From: CAWGOF01 sp963824225
GTDB lineage: Bacteria; Acidobacteriota; Polarisedimenticolia; Polarisedimenticolales; Polarisedimenticolaceae
Length of the DNA stretch: 64,000 nt
Reading direction: 5' to 3'
Assembly: GCA_963824225.1 (NCBI GenBank)
Contig: CAWGOF010000001.1
Location: 124,001-188,000 of the forward strand
Positions within the stretch are counted from its first letter, which is position 1. The number at the start of each line of letters is the position of its first letter. The translations under genes and the position numbers were made by a program. The notes below the pieces were generated by a model. The model ran no database searches. It was not told where the DNA came from and saw nothing but the letters and a program-made list of their open reading frames with translations. Positions 11,752 to 24,715 of the stretch are shown here, in pieces.

Positions 11752-12846
11752 ATGGCGCAGGCGCTCACGGCGGTGGCGATGAGCGGCGGGGTCGACAGCT
11801 CGGTCGCCGCGGCGCTGCTCGCCCGCGCCGGCCGCCCCGTCGTCGGCTTCTCGCTGCAGCTCATCGACCGGCTCGCCGGCGTGACCGAGCGCTACGGGCG
11901 CTGCTGCTCGCCCGAGGACTTCCGGGACGCGCGCCGCGTCGCCGAGTCGTGCGGCTTCCCGCACTACGTCGTCGACTTCGAGGACGAGTTCGAGCGCCAC
12001 GTCGTGCGCAGCTTCGCCGCGGACTACGCCCAGGGCCGCACGCCCTCGCCGTGCGTGCGCTGCAACACGTTCGTCAAGTTCGGCGCCCTCCTCGGGCGCG
12101 CCGCGGCGGTCGGCGCGGAGCGCGTGGCCACCGGGCACTACGCGATCCTCGAGCGCGACGCGCGCAGCGGACGCACGCTGTTGTACCGCGCAGCCGACGA
12201 CGACAAGGACCAGTCGTACTTCCTGTTCGACCTCAGCGACGCGCAGCGCGCGCGGGCCGAGTTCCCGCTCGGCCGGATGACCAAGGCCGAGGTCCGGGAG
12301 ACGGCGCGAGAGCTGGGTCTCGGGACCGCGGAGAAGCCCGAGTCGATGGATCTGTGCTTCGTGGCGCGCGGCGAGAGCTATCGCGAGTTCCTCGAGCGCA
12401 GTGGCATCGCGCCCCCGGGCGTTCCGGGAGACGTCGTCGACGGCCGAGGCCGCGTGCTCGGCCGACACGACGGGATCTCGGGCTTCACCGTCGGGCAGCG
12501 CCGCGGCCTCGGCGTGCAGGCGCCGGGCGCGCGGCCGCTGTACGTCGTGCGGCTCGAGGCCGACCGGAACCGGGTCGTCGTCGGCGAGCGCGAGGACCTC
12601 GCCTCCGATCGCTGCGTTCTCGAGCGCACGCGCTGGATCCCGTTCGAGCGTCCGGGCGGGCCGATCGCCGCCGACGTGCGCGTCCGCTCGACGCACCAGG
12701 GCGCCCGCGCGACGATCCGCGATCTCGGCGCCGGGCGAGCCGAGGTAGTGTTCGACGACGCGCAGCGCGCGCTCGCGCCGGGCCAAGCCGCCGTGGCCTA
12801 CGACGGAGACCGCGTGCTCGGCGGCGGCTGGATCTGCGCCGGTTGA
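11752..12846 (+). CDS. mnmA: tRNA-uridine 2-sulfurtransferase MnmA
   Basis: 364 aa. It thiolates the wobble uridine (U34) of tRNA-Lys, -Glu and -Gln using sulfur relayed from a cysteine desulfurase, which is encoded just upstream. The PP-loop AMSGGVDSSVAA is at the N-terminus. Cysteine motifs TPSPCVRCN (nucleophile) and MDLCFVARG (second catalytic Cys), the DKDQSYFLF block and the C-terminal beta-barrel region (FTVGQRRGLG) are all present. Length is normal for the family. Confidence 0.95.
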   Translation: MAQALTAVAMSGGVDSSVAAALLARAGRPVVGFSLQLIDRLAGVTERYGRCCSPEDFRDARRVAESCGFPHYVVDFEDEFERHVVRSFAADYAQGRTPSPCVRCNTFVKFGALLGRAAAVGAERVATGHYAILERDARSGRTLLYRAADDDKDQSYFLFDLSDAQRARAEFPLGRMTKAEVRETARELGLGTAEKPESMDLCFVARGESYREFLERSGIAPPGVPGDVVDGRGRVLGRHDGISGFTVGQRRGLGVQAPGARPLYVVRLEADRNRVVVGEREDLASDRCVLERTRWIPFERPGGPIAADVRVRSTHQGARATIRDLGAGRAEVVFDDAQRALAPGQAAVAYDGDRVLGGGWICAG

Positions 12847-12880
12847 GGGGCGGCGCCGAATCTGATCGAATAGGAGCGCG

Positions 12881-15769
<2,889 letters not shown>

Positions 15770-15773
15770 GCCG

Positions 15774-17148
15774 CTACCGGCCTCGAACGGCTGGTCGATG
15801 GCCGACCCCCGCCAGCGCGAGGTACGCGGCGAGAGCGGTCGCGAGCGACGTCAGATACGGTCGCTCGAGATCGAGCGCGTACGCCCCGGCGAACCACACG
15901 AGCGCGCCTGAGACTAGCGCGGAGTACGCGCTCGGCGCGCCGCCCACGCGGGTGAAGATCGCGAACACGCCCGACACGAACACGCCGGCGCTGGCGAATG
16001 CCGAGGCCTCCTCGACGAGCGCGTACACGCCCTCGGCGTGGAGCGCGAGCACGTAGGCCAGGACGCCGAACGCGGCGACGAAGATCCGCGCCGTGCGCAC
16101 CCGGCCCGCCTCGTCGAGGTGCGGGACGAGCGGCACGACGAGGTTGTGCGACACGAGCGAGCCGGCGACGAGGAGCGCGCTGTCGACGGTCGACAGGATC
16201 GCCGATACGAGCGCGCCCGCGAACACGGCCCCGAGGACGGGGAAGGTAGTGCGCGGCGAGGCGCGGCAGGACCTGCTCCGGATGGTCGAGGTCCGGCACG
16301 AGCTCGATCGCCGCGAGGCCGAGGACGACGGGGATCAGACCGACCGCGAGGTACACGCCTGCCGCGACGAGCGTCGAGCGCCGCGCGATCTCGGGCGTGC
16401 GCGTCGCGATCACGCGCGCGACGAGCTCGGCCGCGAGCCCCGACCCGCATACCGGGATGGCCCACGCCTCGAGCACGTCGAGGAGCGGGACCTCGGGCCC
16501 GCCGAAGATCCGCAGCCGAGCGGGATCGAGCGCCGCGAGGGCTGCCGCGCCGTCCGCGCGCAGCACCGCGACGAGGAGCACGACGAGGCCGACGATCAGC
16601 GCGATCCCCTGGATCACGTCGGTCCAGGCGTCCGCGAGCAAGCCGCCCGACACGGTGTACACGATCACGACGAGCGCGGCGAAGGCGATCGTCAGGTCGA
16701 GCGCGAAGCCCGACGAGACCGCGACCACCTGGCCGAACGCCCGGATCTGCGCCGCGGCCCACAGGACCGAGGTCGGGACGAGGAGCAGCGTCGCCAGACG
16801 CTCGACCCCGGGCGAGAACCGCAGCCGGAACAGGTCGGCCAGCGTGGTGAGCTTCAGACGCCACAGCGGGATCGCGAACACGAGCCCCATCACGAGCAGG
16901 CACGCGGCGTAGCCGAACGGATCGGACGTTCCGCCGGCCAGCCCGTCCGCGTAGATCGCGCCCGCAGCACCGAGGCAGGTCTCGGCGCCGAACCACGTGG
17001 CGAAGATCGTGAAGATCGAGAGCGCGTAGCCCAGGCTCCGGCCGGCGACGAGGTAGTCGGCCTCGGTGCGGATGCGCCGGCTGAGCCACGCGCCGACCGC
17101 GACCTGCGCCGCGATGTAGCCCAGGAGGATCCACGTCGTCGCATTCAC
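15774..17148 (-). CDS. Sodium:solute symporter (SSS family), frameshifted
   Basis: Multi-pass membrane transporter expected to import an organic solute with sodium. The first 310 residues read cleanly (ATWFGAETCLGAAGA, GGLLADAWTDVIQG, both family hallmarks). The frame then breaks at AAHYLP; the continuation GALVSAILSTVDSALLVAGS is in the next frame. One extra base in the G4 run at 16239-16242 (minus-strand CCCC) explains the shift, so an assembly indel is likely. It is convergent with gcvP, 4 bp apart. The substrate is not predictable from sequence. Confidence 0.8.
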
Positions 17149-17181
17149 CGGCGCATTATGGCCGGCGCCGTCCGAGCGGTA

Positions 17182-17242
17182 GGGTCAGGTCTCGATTCTT
17201 GGTCTTCCGTGAGAGAAAGCACTAAGAATCGAGACCTGACCC
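17182..17242. repeat. REP-like palindrome downstream of a secreted-protein gene
   Basis: Perfect 19-bp inverted arms, GGGTCAGGTCTCGATTCTT and its complement, separated by 23 nt. It is followed by a tandem duplication of CACTTCAGATC. It sits in the gap between the symporter start and the convergent end of the next gene. Its sequence differs from the 11.7 kb palindrome, so at least two REP families are present. Confidence 0.7.
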
Positions 17243-17257
17243 CACTTCAGATCCACT

Positions 17258-18214
17258 TCAGATCGGTGTGGGGAACGCGAGCACGGCGAGGACCAGGTAC
17301 GGCGCGTCGCACGTCGGACCGGACAGGCAGCCGATGCGGAAGCGCGTCCGGTCGCTCGCCCCATCGAGGACCGCGAGCTCGAGCCCCGAGCCCTCGAGCG
17401 CATGGGACAGCCGATCGAGCGCGCGCGTGTCGGGCGAGACCCAGTATGCGTCGATCGTCTCGTCCGCGCCGACCTGGAACGCGAAGCCGAGAATCTGCGC
17501 GTCGACCTCGTCGAACTCCCAGTAGACGTTGCGGCGTCCCGCACCGGCTGGAAAATGACGCGCGCCCCAGACGGGCGAGTCGGTCTTTACGTGACGCATC
17601 TCCGGAATCGACGCCGACGTCTCGCTGTGGGTCGAGAGCTTCTGCGCGATCTCCTCGAGGAACGTCTTCGAGTACGCGGCGACGAGGATGCCGGGGCGCG
17701 GGTTCGCAAGGAGGACCGGCAGGCGCGAGCCGGGCGTCGCGCTCTTCATCGTCCACGTCTCGAGCGCGCCGATGCGTCCGTGCTCCGCGGCGTCCCCGCG
17801 CGTGAGCCGTCTCACCGAGCACGCCTCGGGCTGGATGCAGGCGAGGGCCAGCCCTCCCGGAAACTCGACGATCGCACGGTCGTCGTCCGGCGGAGGAGCG
17901 CCGGCGCTGACGAGGTCGGCGCTCCAGGCCTCGGACAACGCGAGAAGGCTCCATGCCAGCTGGTCGCGGGACAGCCTGCGCTCGATCGTCGCCGAGAGCT
18001 GCGTCAGCGGCGCGAGCGTCGCGCAACGGAACGTGTCGATCGCGCGCGCCGAGTCCGAGCACGGTCGCGCGGAGAACGGACCGTTGGCGACGATGACGCT
18101 CGCCGCGCCCGGAGGGATCGCGTCGATCGCCCTTATCCCCTTGGGGTCGGCCGCGCGCGATCGATCGATCACCAGTCCCAGGATGGCCAGGGCCACCACG
18201 ACTCGGATCGGCAT
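17258..18214 (-). CDS. Secreted protein of unknown function
   Basis: 318 aa with an N-terminal signal peptide (MPIRVVVALAILGLVIDRSRA). The mature part contains four or so cysteines in CSDSA, ACIQPEACSV and GCLSGPTC contexts and no recognisable catalytic motif. Sentence-like blocks such as RNVYWEFDEVDAQILGFAFQ suggest a folded periplasmic domain. Its stop lies 15 bp from the REP palindrome. I do not recognise the family. Confidence 0.7.
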   Translation of the reverse strand: MPIRVVVALAILGLVIDRSRAADPKGIRAIDAIPPGAASVIVANGPFSARPCSDSARAIDTFRCATLAPLTQLSATIERRLSRDQLAWSLLALSEAWSADLVSAGAPPPDDDRAIVEFPGGLALACIQPEACSVRRLTRGDAAEHGRIGALETWTMKSATPGSRLPVLLANPRPGILVAAYSKTFLEEIAQKLSTHSETSASIPEMRHVKTDSPVWGARHFPAGAGRRNVYWEFDEVDAQILGFAFQVGADETIDAYWVSPDTRALDRLSHALEGSGLELAVLDGASDRTRFRIGCLSGPTCDAPYLVLAVLAFPTPI

Positions 18215-18234
18215 GGAGGGAGTCTAAAGTGGGC

Positions 18235-18657
18235 TCAGGTCGAGATCCACAGGCCGCGGCTCGTCAGCTCCTGGAGCCGGGAGAGGAGCCCGTCCAACTC
18301 GGCCTCGTCGTCGGGCGAGGCGGGCACGAACCGACCGCCGGTCAGGGTCCCCAGCCGCACGTCACGGGTCACGTGGAGCACGTCGAGCGTTCCCTCGACG
18401 GTCGTGCGGCCGACGCCGATCACGACCCGTTCCAGCCGTGTCCCGGGCGCGATCCGCTCGATCTCGGCCGGAAGCTCGAAGGACGCCCCGCCCCAGCTCA
18501 CGTCGTGGAGCCGGAAGCGCGAGCGATCGCCGCTCCCTACGGGGTGCTCGAACTCGAGCCACGCGCCGATGCCGACCGGCACGCGGTAGCGCCGGGCGTC
18601 TCGGGTGTAGATCGCCCAGCCCTCGTCGGGCGCCTCGTGATAGCGCGCGGTGTTCAT
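18235..18657 (-). CDS. PilZ-domain protein (putative c-di-GMP receptor)
   Basis: 140 aa. The two PilZ ligand motifs are present: an arginine box RRYRVPVG near residue 22 and DVSWGGASFEL about 30 residues later, matching (D/N)xSxxG. A small C-terminal helix with LDGLLSRLQEL follows the barrel. There is no other domain, so it likely acts as a stand-alone adaptor binding cyclic di-GMP. It is divergently arranged with the thiolase gene. Confidence 0.75.
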   Translation of the reverse strand: MNTARYHEAPDEGWAIYTRDARRYRVPVGIGAWLEFEHPVGSGDRSRFRLHDVSWGGASFELPAEIERIAPGTRLERVVIGVGRTTVEGTLDVLHVTRDVRLGTLTGGRFVPASPDDEAELDGLLSRLQELTSRGLWIST

Positions 18658-18766
18658 GCCCGGAAAGTACGGGCATTTTGGTCCTTTTCCATATCGAAGT
18701 CTGCAACCGCATATATCGGTGCGCGAGTCGGGCCGACAACGCCGACCGGCGCTATCCTGCGTCGCC

Positions 18767-19960
<1,194 letters not shown>

Positions 19961-19963
19961 CGC

Positions 19964-20728
19964 TTACTCGTGGCGCCAGACGGGGTGGCGCTTGTCGACG
20001 AACGCGCGGAGGCCTTCGTCGGCATCGGCGGTCCGCATCAGCTCGTCGAGGTACAGCCGATCGACGCGTGCGCGAGCGTCTGGCTCCGAGCCGCGCCGGC
20101 CCTCGCGCACCGCGCGCTTGGCCAGACGTAGCGCGACACCCGAATACCCGAGCAGGCCCGCGAGCCAGGCCTCGACCTCGGACTCGAAGCCGTCCGCCGG
20201 AAAGACACGGTTCACGAGGCCGATGCGCTCGGCCTCGCTGGCCTCGAGCGTCGCTCCGGTGAGCAGCAGGCCGAGCGCGCGACGCTCGCCGACGATCCGC
20301 GGCAGGATCACCGACGCCGGCGGCGCAAAGAGTCCCAGGCGGATCTCGGGCTGGCCGAAGGACGCGGCGTCCGAGGCGACGCACAGGTCGGTCCCGAGCG
20401 CGATCTCGCATCCGCCGCCGAGCGCCGCACCCTGGACCACGGCGACCGTCGGCATCGGCACGCGCTCGAGCGTGTCGAACAGGCGCGCGAGCGCGGCCAT
20501 CATCGTGCCGACCTTGTCGCCGATGTGGTCCTGGACGTCGACGCCCGCGGAGAACGCCTTGCCCACGGCGCCGAGGCGCACGATCCGTACGCCGTCGGTC
20601 GCGGCCGCGCGCTCGAGCGCGTCCGCTAGAGCGTCGAGCATCGCGATCGTCAGCACGTTCAACGGGGGCCGGTCGATCGTGATCCGCGCCAGGCCGTCTC
20701 CGATCTCGAGCTGCACGTGGTCGCCCAT
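19964..20728 (-). CDS. Enoyl-CoA hydratase/isomerase family, resembling cyclic dienoyl-CoA hydratases
   Basis: 254 aa crotonase. Oxyanion-hole and active-site blocks AFSAGVDVQDHIGDKV and VVQGAALGGGCEIALGTDL are visible. The SAGVDV-x-DH-x-x-DKV signature and the tail LYLDELMRTADADEGLRAFVDKR resemble cyclohexa-1,5-diene-1-carbonyl-CoA hydratases more than plain enoyl-CoA hydratases, but this is from memory. GGAGGATCCC precedes the ATG. The gene is convergent with the thiolase and divergent from the HMGL-family gene, so the three are neighbours but not one operon. Confidence 0.85.
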   Translation of the reverse strand: MGDHVQLEIGDGLARITIDRPPLNVLTIAMLDALADALERAAATDGVRIVRLGAVGKAFSAGVDVQDHIGDKVGTMMAALARLFDTLERVPMPTVAVVQGAALGGGCEIALGTDLCVASDAASFGQPEIRLGLFAPPASVILPRIVGERRALGLLLTGATLEASEAERIGLVNRVFPADGFESEVEAWLAGLLGYSGVALRLAKRAVREGRRGSEPDARARVDRLYLDELMRTADADEGLRAFVDKRHPVWRHE

Positions 20729-20776
20729 GGGATCCTCCGCGACCCCGATGCTACATTGGCCCGCCGGAGGGCGTCG

Positions 20777-22009
20777 ATGTCTCGACCCGACGAGCACGAG
20801 CTGATCCACGACTGGGCGACCGAGGGTCCGCACGGCTTCGCATCGCGCGGGCGCGTGATGCTCGACGACGAGACGCTGCGCGACGGGCTGCAGTGCCCGT
20901 CGGTCACCGATCCGCCGATCGAGAAGAAGCTCGAGATCCTGCACCTGATGGATCGGCTGGGGATCGACACCGCGGACGTCGGCCTCCCCGGCGCCGGGTC
21001 GCGGCAGTACCAGGCGGTCGAGGCGCTGTGCCGCGAGATCGCCTCGAGCCGGCTCAAGATCCGCGCGAACTGTGCCGCGCGGACGATGCGCGTCGACGTC
21101 GAGCCGATGGTCGAGATCGTGCAGAAGACCGGCGTGCCGATCGAGGCCTGCGTGTTCATCGGCTCGAGCCCGATCCGACAGTACGCCGAGGAGTGGAACC
21201 TCGATTTCATTCTCGCGCGCTCGCGCGAGGCGGTCGAGTTCGCCGTGCGCGAGGGGCTCGAGGTCATGTACGTGACCGAGGACACGGTGCGCTCGCACCC
21301 CGAGGACCTGCGGACGCTGCTGTCGGCAGCGGTCGATGCGGGCGCACGGCGCGTGTGCCTGTGCGACACCGTGGGAGCGGCGATCCCGGCCGGCGTGAAG
21401 AACCTGGTCGCGTGGGTCGGCGAGCTGCTGCGCTCGCTCGGTGCGACCGAGGTCGGGATCGACTGGCACGGCCACCGCGACCGCGGACTCGACGTGGCCA
21501 ACACGCTCGCCGCGATCGAGGCCGGGGCGACGCGCGTCCACGGCACCGCTCTCGGCGTGGGCGAGCGCGTGGGCAACACCGCGATGGAGCAGATCCTGGT
21601 CAACCTGAAGCTCCTCGGCCTGCGCGACGACGATCTGAGCGCGCTCCCGGCCTACGTCGCCTGCGTGTCCGAGGCGCTCGAGGTGCCGATCGCCGTGGGC
21701 GCGCCGATCGTCGGCAAGGACGCGTTCCGCACGGCGACCGGTGTGCACGCGGCGGCGGTGATCAAGGCCCAGCGCAAGGGCGACGGCTGGCTCGCCGACC
21801 GGATCTACTCCGGCGTGCCGGCGAGCTGGATCGGCCGGACGCAAGAGATCGAGATCGGCCCGATGTCCGGCGCGTCGAACGTCGTGCACTACCTGACGTC
21901 GCACGGCCTGCCCGATCGCCCGGAGATCGTCGAGGCGGTGCTCGCGCTGGCCAAGCGATCCGATCGGCTGCTGACCAACGCCGAGATCGAGGCCGCGGCG
22001 CGCGGCTAG
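20777..22009 (+). CDS. HMG-CoA lyase / isopropylmalate synthase family enzyme
   Basis: 410 aa TIM-barrel enzyme of the DRE-TIM metallolyase group. It has MLDDETLRDGLQCP (metal-binding Asp and Arg), GIDWHGHRDRGLDVANTLAAI with the HxH metal ligands, and GTALGVGERVGNTAMEQIL. Likely a Claisen condensation or retro-condensation on an acyl-CoA or 2-oxoacid. GGAGG upstream supports the ATG. Cellular role could be leucine-type chain elongation or catabolism; the neighbouring thiolase and crotonase favour an acyl-CoA role. The last codons overlap treT tail to tail. Confidence 0.85.
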   Translation: MSRPDEHELIHDWATEGPHGFASRGRVMLDDETLRDGLQCPSVTDPPIEKKLEILHLMDRLGIDTADVGLPGAGSRQYQAVEALCREIASSRLKIRANCAARTMRVDVEPMVEIVQKTGVPIEACVFIGSSPIRQYAEEWNLDFILARSREAVEFAVREGLEVMYVTEDTVRSHPEDLRTLLSAAVDAGARRVCLCDTVGAAIPAGVKNLVAWVGELLRSLGATEVGIDWHGHRDRGLDVANTLAAIEAGATRVHGTALGVGERVGNTAMEQILVNLKLLGLRDDDLSALPAYVACVSEALEVPIAVGAPIVGKDAFRTATGVHAAAVIKAQRKGDGWLADRIYSGVPASWIGRTQEIEIGPMSGASNVVHYLTSHGLPDRPEIVEAVLALAKRSDRLLTNAEIEAAARG

Positions 22010-23220
22010 CTCTGGCCCCGTCCGGTCACCGCCAGGAACAGCGTCAGCCAGTCCCGCAGGTGTCGCGTCAGCAGGAACGCGTGGCGCACGAGCTCGCGTC
22101 CGCGCCGGCCCATCTCGTCGGCCAGGCTCGGACGGTTGAGCAGATGGCGGATCCGATACGCGCAGCCCTCGACCGAGTGCACGAGGAATCCGGTGCGGTG
22201 ATCGAACACCTGGAGCGCGATCCCGCCCGCCGCGCCGCCGATCACCGGGCGGCCCTTCCACAGGCCCTCGGTGACCGTGAGGCCGAACCCCTCCTTCGTC
22301 GACTTCTGCACGATGATCGTCGCGCCGCGCTGGATCGCGTTGATCTCGGTGTGGCTGTCGGGCGGGATCGACAGCACGACGATGTCCGGATCCTCCCGCG
22401 CCGCGTCGCGGACCTCACGCAGCACCTCCGCACCCTCGGGGTCGTCGGTCGCCTCGCCGCCGACGAGCACGAGCCGGCAGTCGTCGCGCCGCCGCGCGAG
22501 ACGGTACGCGTGGATCACGCCCAGCGGGTCCTTGAACCGGTCGAACCGCGACACCTGGACCACGAGCGGCCGCGTCCGGTCGAGGCCGAAGCGCGCGAGG
22601 ATCGTGTCCACCTCCTGCGGCGTCATCTCGCGGTTCTTCGGCGCGAGCGGGTCGATCGATGGCGCGATCAGGTACTGCGGATGGGGCAGCGGCTGGCTGA
22701 ACGCGGCCATCGAGAACACGCTCGCGTCGTAGCGCGCGATGTGCGGGCGGAGGAACCGCCACGTGCGGCGGTTGGGCCACGACACGTCGATGTGGCAGCG
22801 CCAGATCCACGGGCAGCGCTTGTCCGCGAACTGGATCATCGCCGCCGGCTGCGGGTCGTGGATCAGCACGACGTCGGCGTCGAGGTCGATCCGCGACACG
22901 GCGCGCCGGTTCGCCTCGACGTAGGCGTCGCGCTGCGCCGGGCTGAGGTCGCGCGGCGAACCCTGCAGCGCGTTGTGCATGGTCTTCGTCGCGTCGAAGA
23001 ATTCGGCCGGGCCCTCGATCACCTCCCAGCGGAACCGGATCCCCAGCTCCTCGAACAGCGGGACCTCGCGCTCGAGCATCTCGGCCACGCCGCCGCCGAC
23101 GCGCGTCGAGTTGATCGCCACGAGGCGCAGCCGCCCCAGGCGCGCCGCGAGCCGGCGCAGAACGGCGATCCGCTCGGGACCGACGATCGGGGCGTAGTCG
23201 TCGAGCGTCGGCGCGCTCAT
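22006..23220 (-). CDS. treT: Trehalose synthase-type glycosyltransferase (GT4)
   Basis: 404 aa. N-terminal MSAPTLDDYAPIVGPERI and NSTRVGGGVAEMLEREVPLF, then the GT4 catalytic end QVSRFDRFKDPLGVIHAYRL and STKEGFGLTVTEGLWKGRPVIGG, as in trehalose-forming transferases that join NDP-glucose to glucose. It is the last gene of the otsA-otsB-DUF5752 operon with an ATGA overlap to the DUF5752 gene. So two separate trehalose routes (OtsAB and TreT-like) appear to be cotranscribed. Confidence 0.85.
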   Translation of the reverse strand: MSAPTLDDYAPIVGPERIAVLRRLAARLGRLRLVAINSTRVGGGVAEMLEREVPLFEELGIRFRWEVIEGPAEFFDATKTMHNALQGSPRDLSPAQRDAYVEANRRAVSRIDLDADVVLIHDPQPAAMIQFADKRCPWIWRCHIDVSWPNRRTWRFLRPHIARYDASVFSMAAFSQPLPHPQYLIAPSIDPLAPKNREMTPQEVDTILARFGLDRTRPLVVQVSRFDRFKDPLGVIHAYRLARRRDDCRLVLVGGEATDDPEGAEVLREVRDAAREDPDIVVLSIPPDSHTEINAIQRGATIIVQKSTKEGFGLTVTEGLWKGRPVIGGAAGGIALQVFDHRTGFLVHSVEGCAYRIRHLLNRPSLADEMGRRGRELVRHAFLLTRHLRDWLTLFLAVTGRGQS

Positions 23221-23885
23221 CGCGCTTCCTTTGCCGCGTGGTCGTCGAAGATCCCGACGAGGCGCTGGCGCAGCTCGTCGAGCGAGAAGAAGTAGAAGTC
23301 GAGCCGACGCATCTCGTCGGCCACGGGATGGGGCCCGAACTGCCCCTCGATCCAGCGCGAGAAGTCGTCGACGTCCGCGCCCGGCCCGCGCAGCCGGGCC
23401 TCGTGGAAATGGAAGAAGATCGAGCTCAGCGGGACCGCGGCGAGCGCGTCGCGCATCTCGGGCAGCGTCCACGCCTGGCGGTCGCTCGGCAGCGCGAGGT
23501 AGTGGCCGCTCGCGAAGTGGAACTCGAAGCCCCGGCGCACCGGCACGACGTTCGGCAGCTCGCTCAGGTGGTCCTCGACGAGGGACGAGATCGCCTCGCG
23601 CGCCTCCTCGAGCTGGCCGTAGCCGTACGGGTCGAGGGCCGCGAGCTTCTCGGCCAGCGCCAGGTCCTCGAGACCCTTCGCGGCCCACGACGCGAAGTCG
23701 TTGGGGTAGTCCCAATCATCGAACCGGCGGTGCAGTGCCGCCCGGTGCAGATGGTGCTGGATCACGTCGAGCGACACGGCCGACAGCGTGTCGAGGAACT
23801 CCCGCAGGTTCGTCGCTCGGCGCCCGATCGGCATGATCAGGCCCTCGTAGTCGACGAACGAGAACGGCTCGGCGGCCCGCGGCAC
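23217..23885 (-). CDS. DUF5752 family protein
   Basis: 222 aa cytoplasmic protein of unknown function. The FSFVDYEGLIMPIGRRATNLREFLDTL beginning and the paired FHFASGHYLALP / SSIFFHFHEARLR blocks match DUF5752, a family that repeatedly sits beside trehalose genes. I chose GTG at 23885 because AAGGAG lies 6 nt upstream and this start clears the otsB stop. A longer GTG start at 23936 would overlap otsB by 40 bp. The position between otsB and treT suggests a role in trehalose synthesis or its control. Confidence 0.75.
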   Translation of the reverse strand: MPRAAEPFSFVDYEGLIMPIGRRATNLREFLDTLSAVSLDVIQHHLHRAALHRRFDDWDYPNDFASWAAKGLEDLALAEKLAALDPYGYGQLEEAREAISSLVEDHLSELPNVVPVRRGFEFHFASGHYLALPSDRQAWTLPEMRDALAAVPLSSIFFHFHEARLRGPGADVDDFSRWIEGQFGPHPVADEMRRLDFYFFSLDELRQRLVGIFDDHAAKEAR

Positions 23886-23896
23886 GGGACGCTCCT

Positions 23897-24715
23897 TCAG
23901 CGTGCGGGTGGCCGTTCGGACCTCCCCGCGCTCCACGTCGTGGCCAGCGCGTGCAGGAACGTGAGCACCGCGCGCGGCGACGTCAGACGCCGCGCCGCGC
24001 GCGTCGGGGAGCCCGGCCGGCCGACCCGGACCGCCAGGCCGTGGCCCCGCACGGCAGCGAACATGTCCTCGTCGGTCCGATCATCGCCGATCGCGACGAG
24101 CGACGCGTCGCGGCCCGCCGGTCGATCGCGCTCGAGGAACGGGAGGACCGCCCGCCCCTTGTGCTGGCCGCGCACGCGCACCTCGGTCACGCGGTTCCCG
24201 CAGAGCACCTCGAGGCCCGCGAGGTCGGATGCGGCGAGGAGATCACGCACCCCGTTGCGCCACGGGCGCAGGTTGCGCGGCGCGACGCTGCGGTCGTGGA
24301 GCGCGAGGCCCGCGGGCTTGACCTCGATGCGCGATCCGGGGACATCGGACGCAAGCGCGAGAGCCCGCTGCCCGAGCGCGCGGAGCCGCGCGCGGGCCGG
24401 CCGGCCGATGCGCGCGCGGCGTGAGCCGACCTCGGCGCCATGGCTGCCGAAGACCCGCACGCGCCGTAGCGGAATCAGGCGCCGGACCTCGGCCGCCGGT
24501 CTCCCGGACACGATCGCCACGACCCAGCCCGATGCCGCGAGCGCGTCGAGCGCGTCGAGCGTCGAGCGCGGGATGCGTACGCCGGACGGCGTGCGCGCGA
24601 AGCCGACGAGCGTCCCATCGAGATCGAGCAGCAGCGTGCGCGCGGCGCCGGGGCGCCGCGCCGCGCGCGCCACCTCGGTCGCGAGACTCGTGGCCGAGCG
24701 GCTCGGGGCCGGCAT
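23897..24715 (-). CDS. otsB: Trehalose-6-phosphate phosphatase
   Basis: 272 aa HAD-superfamily phosphatase. Motif I LLLDLDGTLVGF near residue 29, motif II VAIVSGRP, lysine region EVKPAGLALHDR and motif IV GDDRTDEDMF are all present and typical of OtsB. It dephosphorylates the OtsA product to free trehalose. The ATG overlaps the otsA stop by one base (TGATG), so translation is probably coupled. Confidence 0.92.
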   Translation of the reverse strand: MPAPSRSATSLATEVARAARRPGAARTLLLDLDGTLVGFARTPSGVRIPRSTLDALDALAASGWVVAIVSGRPAAEVRRLIPLRRVRVFGSHGAEVGSRRARIGRPARARLRALGQRALALASDVPGSRIEVKPAGLALHDRSVAPRNLRPWRNGVRDLLAASDLAGLEVLCGNRVTEVRVRGQHKGRAVLPFLERDRPAGRDASLVAIGDDRTDEDMFAAVRGHGLAVRVGRPGSPTRAARRLTSPRAVLTFLHALATTWSAGRSERPPAR